Below, piece by piece: positions 22,855-31,412 of a stretch of DNA of 35,658 nucleotides. Source of the stretch: JBNJGB01 sp051747385 (GTDB lineage: Bacteria > Myxococcota_A > UBA9042 > PHBI01 > JACKFB01); assembly GCA_051747385.1 (NCBI GenBank), contig JBNJGB010000050.1:1-35658 (forward strand), written 5' to 3'. A model generated the notes under the pieces. It worked only from the letters and a program-made list of their open reading frames with translations. It did not search any database and was not told where the DNA came from. A program made the position numbers and the translations under genes. Numbering within the stretch: the first letter of the stretch is position 1; the number at the start of each line of letters is the position of its first letter.

Positions 22855-23101
22855 CCGGGTCACGGCCGGCGGCGAGAACGCGCGCAACGAATCACCTCGA
22901 ACCCGTCACCAGGAAGGAGGGTGGGCGGGGGTGGGTCCACCCGCGCGAGGGAGGCGCGGCGCCCCACCGCGTGGGGAGCGAGCGGCCGGTCCCGGCCACG
23001 CCGGCGAGGACGCCGGCGCTCCACTGCGAGGGGGCCTCACTCACGCCGGCGCGGACGCCCGCGCCCCACCGAGCAGGTGTTGGCGGTGAGCGGCGGGAGG
23101 C

Positions 23102-24793
23102 TCAGAAGCTGTACTTCGCCTGGGTCCAGGCCAGGGTGCCGCCGGCGGCGGGGTCGCCGAACTTCGTGTACTTCTTGCCCAGCTTGAAGATGGCGCCGGC
23201 GGACAGCTCCAGGCCGTCCCCGAAGTTGTAGCCCAGGGACGGGAAGACGATCGCCGAGAAGCCCTCGGTGGTGAACACGCCCTCGTGCTCGGTGACGCGC
23301 TCCTCGGCGTCCGGATCCCAGCGGGTCACGTCGACGCCGCTCACGTCCAGGATGGTGAACAGCCGGAACAGCCCGGCCTGGTTGAGGAACTTGAAGTCTG
23401 CGCCCAGCACGATGTAGTCGGGGATGCTCGGCCGGGTGGTCTCGACGACGCACCGCTCCCCCTTGTTCTCGTCCAGCAGCGCGCACTCGGCCACCTCGTC
23501 GTCGGTGCCGACCACGGTGCTCTTGCGGACCTTCTCGCCTTCCCAGATGAAGTCGCCGGCGCCGAAGTCGTCCACCATGCCGTGGACCCACTGCAGGTTC
23601 ACGTAGACGTTGTTTCCGAAGCTGTAGTCGAGGCCTGCGGTCCACTTGAGGAAGACGTGGTCGTCCACCACCTCCGACGGGCCCAGCTCGCTCGGGCCGG
23701 GCAGGCCCTCCTGGGTGATGGACAGGCTCTCCTCCTCCGGGATGTACAGGCCCATCTCCAGCCGGTAGCCGAAGGGCGCGATGTCGTCCGACAGCCAGCT
23801 CAGCAGCGGCAGGGGGCCGGTCATGTTGAGCCCGATGACCTGGATCTCCGGGTACTCCATCTCCACGGACGTCTCCAGGAAGCCGTCGATGCAGTCCTCC
23901 TCGTCGTCGGGGTTGCACCGCCGCTCGAAGCTCTCGGAGCGCGTCACGTTGCGGACCGGGACCGGCATGTCCGAGCGGCCGTTGTAGTAGCTCAGGCCGA
24001 TGTCGTGCAGGCCCACCATGGCCCGGACGGCGAAGGACCACTGCATGTTGCCGAAGGACAGCTCCGGAAGCTCCGGGTCGGTCTCCACCACGACGGTCGG
24101 CTTGCCGCCGCGGCCCGCGAAGTCCTGCTGTGCTCGGAGGCTGTGCCGGAAGCCGGCGTCGAGGAACGGCAGCCGATCCGGCGCGGCGACGCCCAGAAAG
24201 GCCGAGCGCGGCAGGAGCGCGGGCTTGAACACCGGCACCAGGATCCCGGTGAACGTCAGGAAGTGCCACGGCGTGTAGTCCGCCCGCGCCATCACGTTGG
24301 CCTGCTGGTCGCCGAACAGGAGCGGATCCTCCAGGTCCTCGGCGCTCAGGTTGTGGGTCGGGTTGAACTGGTCCCCGGCGCCCCAGAAGATCTTCTGCTG
24401 GCCGATCCGGAGGTCGAAGCCGTCGACGAAGATGTCGAAGGCCTCGATGTACAGGGCCTGGGTCTCCAGCCGCCACGGAGCGGACTTCTCCCGCAGGCTC
24501 AGGTCGTCCACGCCCGCCGGTTCCTCCGGGATACCCATCCAGACGAAGTCCAGGTCCGCCACGCCGGCCCATCGGTCCGACAGGGCCTCGAGCTTCAGCT
24601 TGAACTGGTTTTCGTTCCGGGCCACCCCGGCGGGCAGCTCGAACTCCTGGTACCACTCGCCCTGGGTCTTGTCCTCGACCCGGAAGCGAATGTCCGTCTG
24701 GAGCCTCCCGCTCCAGCGCAGGTCTACTTCGGCGTGCGCGACGGTCGGGTACACGACCGCCAGGGCAAGCCCGATGACGAACGGGCGCACCAT
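23102..24793 (-). CDS. DUF1302-like outer-membrane porin
   Basis: This 563-residue protein has a signal peptide (MVRPFVIGLALAVVYPTVAHA). The mature chain alternates short amphipathic strands and ends in an aromatic residue (AKYSF), as outer-membrane barrels do. WSGRLQTDIRF near the start and LRIGQQKIFWGAGDQFNPTH with LSAEDLEDPLLF are typical of DUF1302-type porins. Two pairs of cysteines may form disulfides in loops (RRCNPDDEEDC, ECALLDENKGERC). It is the last gene of a four-gene operon with a TPR lipoprotein, an RND exporter and a LolA-like protein. In many proteobacteria, DUF1302 porins occur with an RND exporter and the LolA-like DUF1329. The likely role is the outer-membrane end of an export path for a hydrophobic compound. 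Confidence 0.83.
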   Translation of the reverse strand: MVRPFVIGLALAVVYPTVAHAEVDLRWSGRLQTDIRFRVEDKTQGEWYQEFELPAGVARNENQFKLKLEALSDRWAGVADLDFVWMGIPEEPAGVDDLSLREKSAPWRLETQALYIEAFDIFVDGFDLRIGQQKIFWGAGDQFNPTHNLSAEDLEDPLLFGDQQANVMARADYTPWHFLTFTGILVPVFKPALLPRSAFLGVAAPDRLPFLDAGFRHSLRAQQDFAGRGGKPTVVVETDPELPELSFGNMQWSFAVRAMVGLHDIGLSYYNGRSDMPVPVRNVTRSESFERRCNPDDEEDCIDGFLETSVEMEYPEIQVIGLNMTGPLPLLSWLSDDIAPFGYRLEMGLYIPEEESLSITQEGLPGPSELGPSEVVDDHVFLKWTAGLDYSFGNNVYVNLQWVHGMVDDFGAGDFIWEGEKVRKSTVVGTDDEVAECALLDENKGERCVVETTRPSIPDYIVLGADFKFLNQAGLFRLFTILDVSGVDVTRWDPDAEERVTEHEGVFTTEGFSAIVFPSLGYNFGDGLELSAGAIFKLGKKYTKFGDPAAGGTLAWTQAKYSF

Positions 24794-24845
24794 CTCCCCT
24801 CCCTTGTCCTCTCGTGGCGTCGAGACGCTCCGTAGACCCCTGCGC

Positions 24846-25619
24846 TCAGCGCATGCGCTGCAGGCTGCGCACGCTGAACAGGCGATCCGACAGCCCGTCG
24901 TTGATGCTCCACTCCTTGCGATGGAAGACGGTGGTCAGGTCCTCCGCCCGGTGATCCACCATCTGAAGCTCCTCCATGTTGCAGACCTCGACTCCGCCGC
25001 CGTCCCTGCACGTGTAGTCGCTGCGGGTCTCGGTCTTCACCGCGTGGCCGCCGTCGTCGTAGTAGACGATCTTCAGCGGGCGCGTGTGCTCCTTGGAGAT
25101 GACCAGCTTCAGGGTCTCGTAGGGCGCGTCGTCATCCGTCGCCTCCGCTTCGAGCGTCCAGGACTCGTCGTCCTCCGACACGATTTCCGCGGAGTAGTAC
25201 TTCGCGTACCAACTGAGCGCCTGCTCCGCCTGGCTGAAGGCGGTACCCATGAAGTTCTGCTTGCTGGCGTGGCTCGTGACGCGGCGCACCTTCTGGAAGG
25301 CCGGCAGGTACACGTAGATCTGGCTCATGGAGTAGGTCAGCGCCTTGGTCCCCTTCACGTCGCCGGGGGCCAGGAACTCGGTCAGGCGCTTGCCGTCCTT
25401 CACCCACACCTTCAGCTTCAGGGTCCGCGGGTCCTTGCCCTTCTCCTTCGTCACCACCTCGTAGACGAACGTCTGGTCCTCGGCGGCGTTGACGGCCTCG
25501 TCGACCTTCTTCAGCAGCGCGTCGCCGCGCTCGTCGGCCCGGGCCGGCGATCCGGCGAGGGCCACGACGGCGCAGGCGACGGCGAGCAGCGTCGCGGTCG
25601 GGCGATGGGTTCGGCTCAT
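24846..25619 (-). CDS. LolA-like outer-membrane lipoprotein-sorting family protein
   Basis: This 257-residue protein has AAGGAG six bases before the ATG at 25619; an in-frame ATG 18 bases earlier lacks one. The signal peptide ends near SPARA-DE. The mature part has the LolA-like fold pattern: KLKVWVKDGKRLTEFLAPGDVKGT, then MSQIYVYLPAFQKVRRVTS, SKQNFMGTAFSQ and LKIVYYDDGG. This is typical of the LolA-like proteins encoded with RND exporters. Such proteins are periplasmic and probably carry a lipid or hydrophobic ligand between membranes. It sits between the RND exporter (gap 43) and the porin (gap 52) in one operon. Two cysteines (YTCRDGGGVEVC) may form a disulfide. Confidence 0.87.
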   Translation of the reverse strand: MSRTHRPTATLLAVACAVVALAGSPARADERGDALLKKVDEAVNAAEDQTFVYEVVTKEKGKDPRTLKLKVWVKDGKRLTEFLAPGDVKGTKALTYSMSQIYVYLPAFQKVRRVTSHASKQNFMGTAFSQAEQALSWYAKYYSAEIVSEDDESWTLEAEATDDDAPYETLKLVISKEHTRPLKIVYYDDGGHAVKTETRSDYTCRDGGGVEVCNMEELQMVDHRAEDLTTVFHRKEWSINDGLSDRLFSVRSLQRMR

Positions 25620-25662
25620 GGGGTTCTCCTTGCGCACGGGGTGTTGGGCCGAGGGGCTTCGC

Positions 25663-28542
25663 TCAGGCGGTGCGGAGCGTCGCTTCCGCCTGCTCGGCGT
25701 CCTCGTCGGCGGCCACGCCCACCTCGGCGGTGCGGGTGTAGGCGGCCTTCCGGGCGAGCGCCGGGATGGCCAGGAAGGTGGTCAGGGCGGCCGCGATCAT
25801 GGCGGCGGCGGTGAGGCCGCCCACGTTCTGGAGCGGCTTCGCGTCGCCCAGGGTCAGCACGAAGAAGCCGGCGCACACGGCGAAGGCGTTGGTCGCGATG
25901 GCCCCGCCGGTCCGCTCCGCCGCGCAGGCCGCCGTCCCCTCCAGGCTTCCCGCCGCGGGGGGACGCCACGCCGCCATGAGGTGGACGGCATAGTCCACGC
26001 CGGCGCCGATGATCAGGCTCGCCAGCATCGACGTGCCGATGTCCAGCTGGACGTCGAAGGCGCCCATGGTCCCGTAGACCACGAGCAACGTGAGCGCGGT
26101 GGGGAGCGTCGCCAGCAGCCCGCTCCAAAGCGAGCGGAACAGCGCCGTCATGATGAGGAGCACCAGCGTGAGCGCGAAGCCGAGGCTCCGGAGCTGGTTG
26201 GCCGTGACGCTGCGGCTCAGGCCCCGGTGCAGGATGGGCACGCCCGTGACCCGGGCCTCCATGTGCCGGGCGTCCTCCGCGCCCTCCGGGGCGGGCAGCA
26301 TCACCCGATCGCTGCGCAGGTCCAGCAGAGCCATGGCCACGGCCTGCCGATAGCGCTCCCCGGCCTCCCCGTCGGGCAGCTCCATGCCGATGGCCGAGAT
26401 CAGCTCCGCCGCCTTGCCGTTGGAACCGGCCTGGCGCCAAGCCTCCTCCAGCGGAGTCTCCAGGCTGAAGGCCACGTCGTCCACGGTCACGTCGTCCACG
26501 TCGTCGCCGATGGCCCGATCCACCGCCTCCTGCAGGGCGTCCTCGCCGGGCTGCGGCCCCAGCGCCACCACCTCGCGCGCCACCTCGCGGGCCGGGTCGT
26601 CGTCTCCCTTCGCCTCGGGCAGGGGCACGAGGGCCTCGTCGCCCCGCAGATAGCGGACGACGGCGTCCTCGATGGCGCCGGCGTCGGCGCCGGCGTCGAG
26701 CCGCCCCAGGGCCTCGTCGAGCTCATCCACCCGCGCCTCGTCGAGGGGCACGCCGCGATCCCTGGCGAGGGCCCGGATGCGGGTCGCCACCGCGTCCAGC
26801 TTGCGCCGTCGCGCGGCCTCGGCGGCGGGCCCGTCCACGTCGACCACGACGTAGTCCTCCACCGCCTCGGCGGCGACGAGGGCCTCCACCTCTTCGAGGA
26901 ACGCCTCGGACTCGCCGGCGTCGGCCGTGTTCATGCGGATCTGGACCAGCGCCTCGTCCCGCTCGTCGCTCACGAGCTGACGCAGGCTCCGCTGCCCGGA
27001 CAGGAAGCGGAACAGCAGCGCGACCTTCGCCCGGGAGTCCGGGACGCGGCGCTCGTTGCCCATGGCGTCGTTGCCGAGGGCGATGACCTGCCCCACGTGG
27101 ATGACGCCGGTCACCTCGGGGAGCAGCGCGATCCGGTCCGCGAGGCGCTCCATCTCGCGGAGCGCGTGGGGATCCCGCATGTCCCCCCGCACGTGGAGCT
27201 GCATGAACTGGGAGCCGCCGAAGTACTCCCGCATGAACGCGTCGGCGCGGTCGGGCGGGCTCCCCTCCGAGTAGAACGCCTGGGGATCCATGCGGCTCTC
27301 CACCTGGCCGCTGAACACGCCGCCCGCGACGGCCACGACCGCCAGGAGCACGCCCACCACGACCCGGTGGCGCCGCACGCCGGCCACGGCGCGGCCCAGG
27401 CCCACCTCGAACCGGGACGTCTCCGGACGCCGACCGCGGAGGCCCGCGAGGGTCACGACCGCGGGCACGAACGTCACGGACAACACCAGGGTGGCGCCGA
27501 TCCCCAGGGCCGTGAACAGGCCGAAGGTCCGGATCGGCTCGATGTCCATCATCACGAACGACAGGAGGCCGGCCATCGTGGTCCCCCCGGCCGCGAAGAC
27601 CGTCGGGCCGATGCCGGTCAGCGTGCGGACGATGGCCTCCCCGGGCGGGTGGCGCCGCACGTGGATGTAGTAGCGCGTGAGCACGTGGATCGCGTAGGCG
27701 CTGCCCACGGCGAAGAGGATGACGGGCATGCCGCCGAGCACGACGTTGAAGGGCTTGCCGGCCAGCGCCATGGCGCCGATGGCGACGAGGATGCCCACGC
27801 CGGTGCTCAGCAGGGCCAGGCAGCTCCCCACCAGGTCGCGGAAGGCGATCACCATGATGAGCACGATGGCCAGCACCGCCCAGGGGGTGAGGCGCGTCAT
27901 GTCCTCCTGGGTGGTGTCGTAGATGTACGACGAGATGAACGGGTTGCCGCCCCAGTGCAGCGTGGCGTGGTCGCCCAGGTGCTCGCGGGCCACCGCCTTG
28001 ATGGCCGTGGCCGCCTCCCGCGGGTTGGCCTCGTAGCCCACGGTGCAGAAGATCTGCAGCCCGCGGCCGTCCTCCGAGACCATGTTCCCTACGACGTGGT
28101 CGCGGGTCATCACCTTGTCGCGGAGCGCGGCCTCCTCGGCCTCGGTGCGGGGGATGGACGACATCAGGGGCCCGGTGATGATGCCGCCGCCCACCGGATC
28201 GGGCCGGAAATCCTCCACGTTTGCCAGGCTCAGCACGTGGGCGAGGTCCGGCAGCGCCGCCAGGTCCCGGGTGGCCCGCCGGAGCCCCTCGAGGACCTCC
28301 CCGTCGAAGGCGTCGTCCACCTCCACGCCGACGATGGCCATGTCCAGGCCCCCGAAGCGGCGGTTCACCGCCTCGAAGGTGGCGATCTCCCGGTTGTCCT
28401 CCGGCAGGAAGGCCAGCAGGTCGTCGTCGTGCTCTACGCCCCGCGCCAGGTAGAGGCTCGCCGCCGCCACGACGAGGGTCGCGGCCACCACGGCCCACGC
28501 GACGCCGCGTCGGATCATCAGCCTGGCGAGGGTCTCGAACAT
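25663..28542 (-). CDS. RND-superfamily exporter (MMPL/HAE3-like)
   Basis: This 959-residue inner-membrane protein has the RND/MMPL duplicated layout: one N-terminal TM (VAWAVVAATLVVAAASLYLA), a large periplasmic loop, five TMs, then the same again. TM4-like GSAYAIHVLTRYY and TM10-like GAGVDYAVHLMA carry the charged or polar residues used for proton coupling. Each half ends with a GGTTMAGLLSF or TNAFAVCAGFF type of segment. The second periplasmic domain is unusually long and acidic and contains a helical insertion (about residues 570-700). The ATG follows the stop of the TPR lipoprotein gene with no gap. Relatives export lipids, hopanoids or other hydrophobic molecules. The LolA-like protein and porin downstream support an export path across both membranes; the substrate is unknown. 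Confidence 0.9.
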   Translation of the reverse strand: MFETLARLMIRRGVAWAVVAATLVVAAASLYLARGVEHDDDLLAFLPEDNREIATFEAVNRRFGGLDMAIVGVEVDDAFDGEVLEGLRRATRDLAALPDLAHVLSLANVEDFRPDPVGGGIITGPLMSSIPRTEAEEAALRDKVMTRDHVVGNMVSEDGRGLQIFCTVGYEANPREAATAIKAVAREHLGDHATLHWGGNPFISSYIYDTTQEDMTRLTPWAVLAIVLIMVIAFRDLVGSCLALLSTGVGILVAIGAMALAGKPFNVVLGGMPVILFAVGSAYAIHVLTRYYIHVRRHPPGEAIVRTLTGIGPTVFAAGGTTMAGLLSFVMMDIEPIRTFGLFTALGIGATLVLSVTFVPAVVTLAGLRGRRPETSRFEVGLGRAVAGVRRHRVVVGVLLAVVAVAGGVFSGQVESRMDPQAFYSEGSPPDRADAFMREYFGGSQFMQLHVRGDMRDPHALREMERLADRIALLPEVTGVIHVGQVIALGNDAMGNERRVPDSRAKVALLFRFLSGQRSLRQLVSDERDEALVQIRMNTADAGESEAFLEEVEALVAAEAVEDYVVVDVDGPAAEAARRRKLDAVATRIRALARDRGVPLDEARVDELDEALGRLDAGADAGAIEDAVVRYLRGDEALVPLPEAKGDDDPAREVAREVVALGPQPGEDALQEAVDRAIGDDVDDVTVDDVAFSLETPLEEAWRQAGSNGKAAELISAIGMELPDGEAGERYRQAVAMALLDLRSDRVMLPAPEGAEDARHMEARVTGVPILHRGLSRSVTANQLRSLGFALTLVLLIMTALFRSLWSGLLATLPTALTLLVVYGTMGAFDVQLDIGTSMLASLIIGAGVDYAVHLMAAWRPPAAGSLEGTAACAAERTGGAIATNAFAVCAGFFVLTLGDAKPLQNVGGLTAAAMIAAALTTFLAIPALARKAAYTRTAEVGVAADEDAEQAEATLRTA

Positions 28543-29352
28543 CTAGCGTGCTGCACCGAGGCGGCGCAGGTAGTCCTCGGCCTCCTCGACCCAGCGCCGG
28601 TCCAGGGCCTCCTCCTCCGCGTCCCTCAGGGCGCGGCGAAGCTGGGCCTCCGCCTTGTCGTACTCCTCGGCGTGGTAGAAGGCCTGGCCCAGGAAGAGAC
28701 GGTTCATCGCGGTCGGGGCGAGGGAGACGGCCTCCTTCAGGGTCTCCACGGCGGCCTCGCGATCTCCCACGTTGGCGGGCCACTCGGGCGCCACCATGTA
28801 CACCTTGCCCATGAGGCGCAGGGGCCCGGCGTCCTCGAACGCGGGGGCGATCTCCCCCGCCTTCTTCGCGATGGGCATCATGGGCTTGAGCAGGCCGGCG
28901 TCGCCGCTGGCCTCGGCGATGCGCGCCATGTTCAGGGCCAGGTAGTAGTGGCCCTCCACCCGGTCCGACCGGCGCTCGACCGCCCGCTCTGCGTACCGGC
29001 GCCCGGCCCGCACGTACTCGAGGGTCTGCGCGTCCGTCTCGAGGAGACCCGCCATCCGATGCCCGGCCCGCGCCAGGCGCCAGAGGACCTCGTAGGGCTC
29101 CTCGGGGCCCTGGTCCAGCGCCTTCTCCAGGGCCGCCAGGGCGCGGTCCACGCGGGCGGGGACGACGTCGTCCTCCTCGTGGATGCGGTCCGCCAGGGCC
29201 ACGAGGTCGCCGGGATCGTCGGGCAGATCCGCCGACCGCTCCGCGGGCGGGATGAACACCTCCGGCTCCCCGCCGCAGGCCGCCAGCGTGACGACGAGCA
29301 GCGTCGCAAGGGCTCCCGGGAACCCCCTCCAGCATCGGTGCCGCCGACTCAC
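28543..29352 (-). CDS. TPR-like lipoprotein
   Basis: This 269-residue product starts at one of two adjacent GTG codons (29355 or 29352). The second is preferred because GGAGGGGCAG lies at better spacing. The signal sequence ends in the lipobox LVVTLAAC. The mature chain is helical with TPR-like pairs: VDRALAALEKALDQGPEEPYEVLWRLARAG, AGRRYAERAVE...VEGHYYLALNMARIAE, and LGQAFYHAEEYDKAEAQLRRAL. The overall layout recalls the TatT family of lipoproteins, but the match is only by eye. As first gene of the RND-LolA-porin operon it may organise the export complex or bind its substrate. A longer frame upstream with ATG at 29478 would place the signal peptide 40 residues inside and is rejected. Confidence 0.82.
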   Translation of the reverse strand: MSRRHRCWRGFPGALATLLVVTLAACGGEPEVFIPPAERSADLPDDPGDLVALADRIHEEDDVVPARVDRALAALEKALDQGPEEPYEVLWRLARAGHRMAGLLETDAQTLEYVRAGRRYAERAVERRSDRVEGHYYLALNMARIAEASGDAGLLKPMMPIAKKAGEIAPAFEDAGPLRLMGKVYMVAPEWPANVGDREAAVETLKEAVSLAPTAMNRLFLGQAFYHAEEYDKAEAQLRRALRDAEEEALDRRWVEEAEDYLRRLGAAR

Positions 29353-29469
29353 CACCTGCCCCTCCTCCTGGCGTCGACCGGCGGCGCGGGCGCCGGACGC
29401 GGGACCCATACCCCGTCGCCCGATGCGGGTCAAACGGTCTTTGCGCGCCGGAAGTCGCTCGAATCTCAC

Positions 29470-29485
29470 GTGAAACACGTTTCAC
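29470..29485. promoter_or_regulatory. Operator-like palindrome GTGAAA-N4-TTTCAC
   Basis: GTGAAA (29470-29475), CACG, TTTCAC (29480-29485) is a perfect 6-bp inverted repeat 118 bases before the TPR lipoprotein start. It is the most AT-rich spot of the divergent region, consistent with binding of a dimeric regulator. No regulator is identified. Confidence 0.4.
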
Positions 29486-29596
29486 CACCCCGGTCCGTGG
29501 GCGAGGTTGGGACGGACCCGGGGCCAGGATATTCCACTCCGTGTCGCCGGCGAGGCCGCTGGTCGTTCATGCGCATCTCGGCAAGTTGGCCTCGTG

Positions 29597-29630
29597 CCCT
29601 TGCCCTTGCCCGTGCCCTTGCCCTTGCCCG
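29597..29630 (+). repeat. Isolated CCCTTG/CCCGTG array, G-quadruplex motif
   Basis: The units run CCCTTG, CCCTTG, CCCGTG, CCCTTG, CCCTTG. The minus strand has five GGG tracts with 3-base loops. The hairpin, body and right end of the full element are absent, so this is either a remnant or an independently expanded array. Confidence 0.55.
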
Positions 29631-29659
29631 AAGGAGCGGCACCCGCCGACCTGTCTCGT

Positions 29660-29692
29660 CGGCGCGGACGGGGACGCCCGCGGTCCCAGGCG
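29660..29692 (-). repeat. 33-bp repeat, inverted copy of 4702-4734
   Basis: The reverse complement matches 4702-4734 at all but two positions. Confidence 0.6.
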
Positions 29693-29721
29693 CAGTCGCG
29701 CGTCCTTGGACGGCGGGCTTT

Positions 29722-29784
29722 GAGCCCGCCACAAGTGGCGTGACCGACGTCCCGCGGGCTCTCGGCGAGTCGTGAAGAGTGGAC
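29722..29784 (+). repeat. Dispersed repeat related to 12021-12080
   Basis: It shares CGCGGGCT-CGGCGAGTCG spacing and the ending TGGAC with 12021-12080. It starts within the hairpin at 29712-29730. One frame spells GFEPATSGVTD, a peptide string that recurs in many spurious database ORFs, which argues that this is a non-coding repeat. Confidence 0.5.
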
Positions 29785-29818
29785 AGGCGACGCCGCCGGC
29801 GGCCTACGCGCCTGACGT

Positions 29819-29863
29819 GGAGAGCGGCAACGGGAGCGGGAGCGGGAGCGGGATTGACCGCCC
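29819..29863 (-). repeat. Variant remnant of the G-quadruplex element
   Basis: On the minus strand it reads GGGCGGTCAAT, then CCCGCT units, CCCGTT and GCCGCTCTC. This follows the same order as the intact element (GGGCGGTCGCAAAG..., CCCTTG units, GCCTGCTCTC) but without the hairpin. On the plus strand, GGG occurs every six bases at 29832-29852, again a four-tract G-quadruplex motif, 37 bases before the downstream GTG start. Confidence 0.45.
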
Positions 29864-29888
29864 TCGGGGGCCGTGGAACGCTCTGGGC

Positions 29889-31400
29889 GTGCGCTCCTCC
29901 CTCGCGAAGATCCTCGCGGCCGTCGCCGTCGCCTGGTCCGTGTCGGCGCTCGCCCCCCACGCGGCGGCCGTCGACTGGGACGTGGAGCCCCACGGGTGGC
30001 TGCGCTATCGCCACGTCCAGATGTCGGACTTCCCCCTGGGACCGGCGGGGCCGGACCACGGGCAGGCGGTGCGCGACCTGCTGCGCCTGGCGGGCGGCGG
30101 CACGCTGTATCTGACGCGCGAGTTCTGGGGGCGCGTCACCGTCGAGGTGGCGGACGGGCAGATCCTGGGCAACGACAGCCCCGTCACCGGCGACTACCCG
30201 GGCACGTTCTTCCGCAACGTGCCCCTCCGCGACCAGGTGTTCCTGCGGGAGGGCCTCATCCAGGTGCCCATCGGACTCGGCGTCGTGAAGGTCGGGCGGA
30301 TGCCCCTGCACTGGGGCATGGGGCTGGTGGTGAACGACGGCGAGGGCCGGGACGCCCCGTTCGCGGAGTCCTACGGCGGGGACATCGTCAACGGCGTCCA
30401 CGCGGACGTGCTGCCGCTGCTGCCCTTCATCCGGGGACGGGCCGCCCACGCGGTGCGCCTGCGCCTGGACGTGGGCCTCATCGAGCGGGACGAGTGGACC
30501 GACCGGCTCGACGGCGACGTGGGCGCCCGATTCGGCGGGGCCCTCCTCTGGGAGGAGCCGAACCTGGAGGCCGGGCTCCTCGCCGTCCGGCGAAACATCC
30601 GCCGGGACGGGGGCGACCAGATCGTCCAGTCCGTCGTGGACCTGGCCGCCCGCTGGCGCCGCGCGCTGAGCGAGCGCTGGACCCTCGAGGTCTCCGCGGA
30701 GGTCGCCGCCATGTCGGGACACACGAACCTGGAGACGTCGGACGACGGCGAGGAGGCCCCGGAGGGGCGCATCTCGGGCTACGGAGCCGCCGCCCGCCTC
30801 GCCTTCGTCGAGGAGCGCGAGGCCGGCGACGTGGTCTGGTCCCTGGAGACGGGGGTGGCCTCCGGCGACGACACGCCGCTCGACGGCCGGGACGAGTCGT
30901 TCCGCTTCGACCCCGCCCACGAGGTCGGGATGATCCTGTTCGGGGACGTCCTCTCCCGGGTCTCGGCCCGCGGCCACCGGGACCTCGCGCGCAGGGTGGA
31001 CGACCCGCGCGACGCGCGCCGGACCGGCGTCCAGCCGACGGCCGGGGGCGTGCGGGGCGCCGCCTACCTGGCGCCGGACGTGCGCGCCACCTTCTGCCAC
31101 GGTTGCCTCGAGCTTCGCCTGGGCAGCGTCCTGGCCGTGACCACCGAGGAGATGGTGGACCCCGCCGCCGCGTGGGCCGGCGAGCCCGCGAGCTGGTACG
31201 GCGACGAGCCGCGGGGCGGCCTCCTGGGCTGGGAGGTCGACGCGGGCGCGAGCCTGGGCCTGCCGCTGGAGACCCCACGCATGAGCGTCGGCTCGGACTA
31301 CGGCGTCTTCGTGCCCGGCGCGGCCCTGGACGGCCCGGGGGACGAGGACGGCCCGGGGGTCGTGCACCAGTGGCGCGTGAGGGCCGACATCGGCTGGTAG
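29889..31400 (+). CDS. Outer-membrane beta-barrel protein
   Basis: This 503-residue protein starts with GTG at 29889. The signal peptide is VRSSLAKILAAVAVAWSVSA, ending near PHAAA. The chain alternates strands and turns throughout and ends WRVRADIGW, a typical barrel C-terminus. Motifs GRMPLHWGMGLVVNDGEG and GHTNLETSDDGEE recall the myxobacterial-type outer-membrane barrels often listed as TIGR04551, but that match is from memory only. A start at 29772 would add 39 residues of repeat-derived sequence (SGNGSGSGSG) before the signal peptide and is rejected. The ribosome-binding site is weak. It is the first gene of the rightward transport locus; an RND exporter follows after element R3. It probably serves as the outer-membrane partner. 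Confidence 0.78.
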   Translation: MRSSLAKILAAVAVAWSVSALAPHAAAVDWDVEPHGWLRYRHVQMSDFPLGPAGPDHGQAVRDLLRLAGGGTLYLTREFWGRVTVEVADGQILGNDSPVTGDYPGTFFRNVPLRDQVFLREGLIQVPIGLGVVKVGRMPLHWGMGLVVNDGEGRDAPFAESYGGDIVNGVHADVLPLLPFIRGRAAHAVRLRLDVGLIERDEWTDRLDGDVGARFGGALLWEEPNLEAGLLAVRRNIRRDGGDQIVQSVVDLAARWRRALSERWTLEVSAEVAAMSGHTNLETSDDGEEAPEGRISGYGAAARLAFVEEREAGDVVWSLETGVASGDDTPLDGRDESFRFDPAHEVGMILFGDVLSRVSARGHRDLARRVDDPRDARRTGVQPTAGGVRGAAYLAPDVRATFCHGCLELRLGSVLAVTTEEMVDPAAAWAGEPASWYGDEPRGGLLGWEVDAGASLGLPLETPRMSVGSDYGVFVPGAALDGPGDEDGPGVVHQWRVRADIGW

Positions 31401-31412
31401 GGGGGCGGGAAC

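Larger units (their letters stand above)
29353..29888. other. Divergent control region with decayed repeats
   Basis: This stretch lies between the two divergent transport loci and contains no convincing gene. It holds an operator-like palindrome (29470-29485), a free CCCTTG array (29597-29630), the inverted partner of a repeat at 4702 (29660-29692), a hairpin GGCGGGCT-TTG-AGCCCGCC at 29712-29730 followed by the repeat shared with 12021, and a variant element remnant (29819-29863). Confidence 0.6.

Noticed and set aside
22855..23101. Short GC-rich repeats (GCCGGCGAGGACGCCGGCG and similar) as a regulatory array
   Set aside because: The repeats are short and within base-composition expectation in a convergent gap; no clear unit or copy number could be defined.
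25489..29775. Plus-strand open frame of 1428 codons
   Set aside because: It is antisense to the RND, LolA-like and TPR genes; its composition is typical of a GC-rich antisense shadow.
29772..29888. Longer start for the barrel gene at ATG 29772
   Set aside because: It would translate the repeat remnant (SGNGSGSGSG) ahead of the signal peptide. The GTG at 29889 gives a normal signal peptide.
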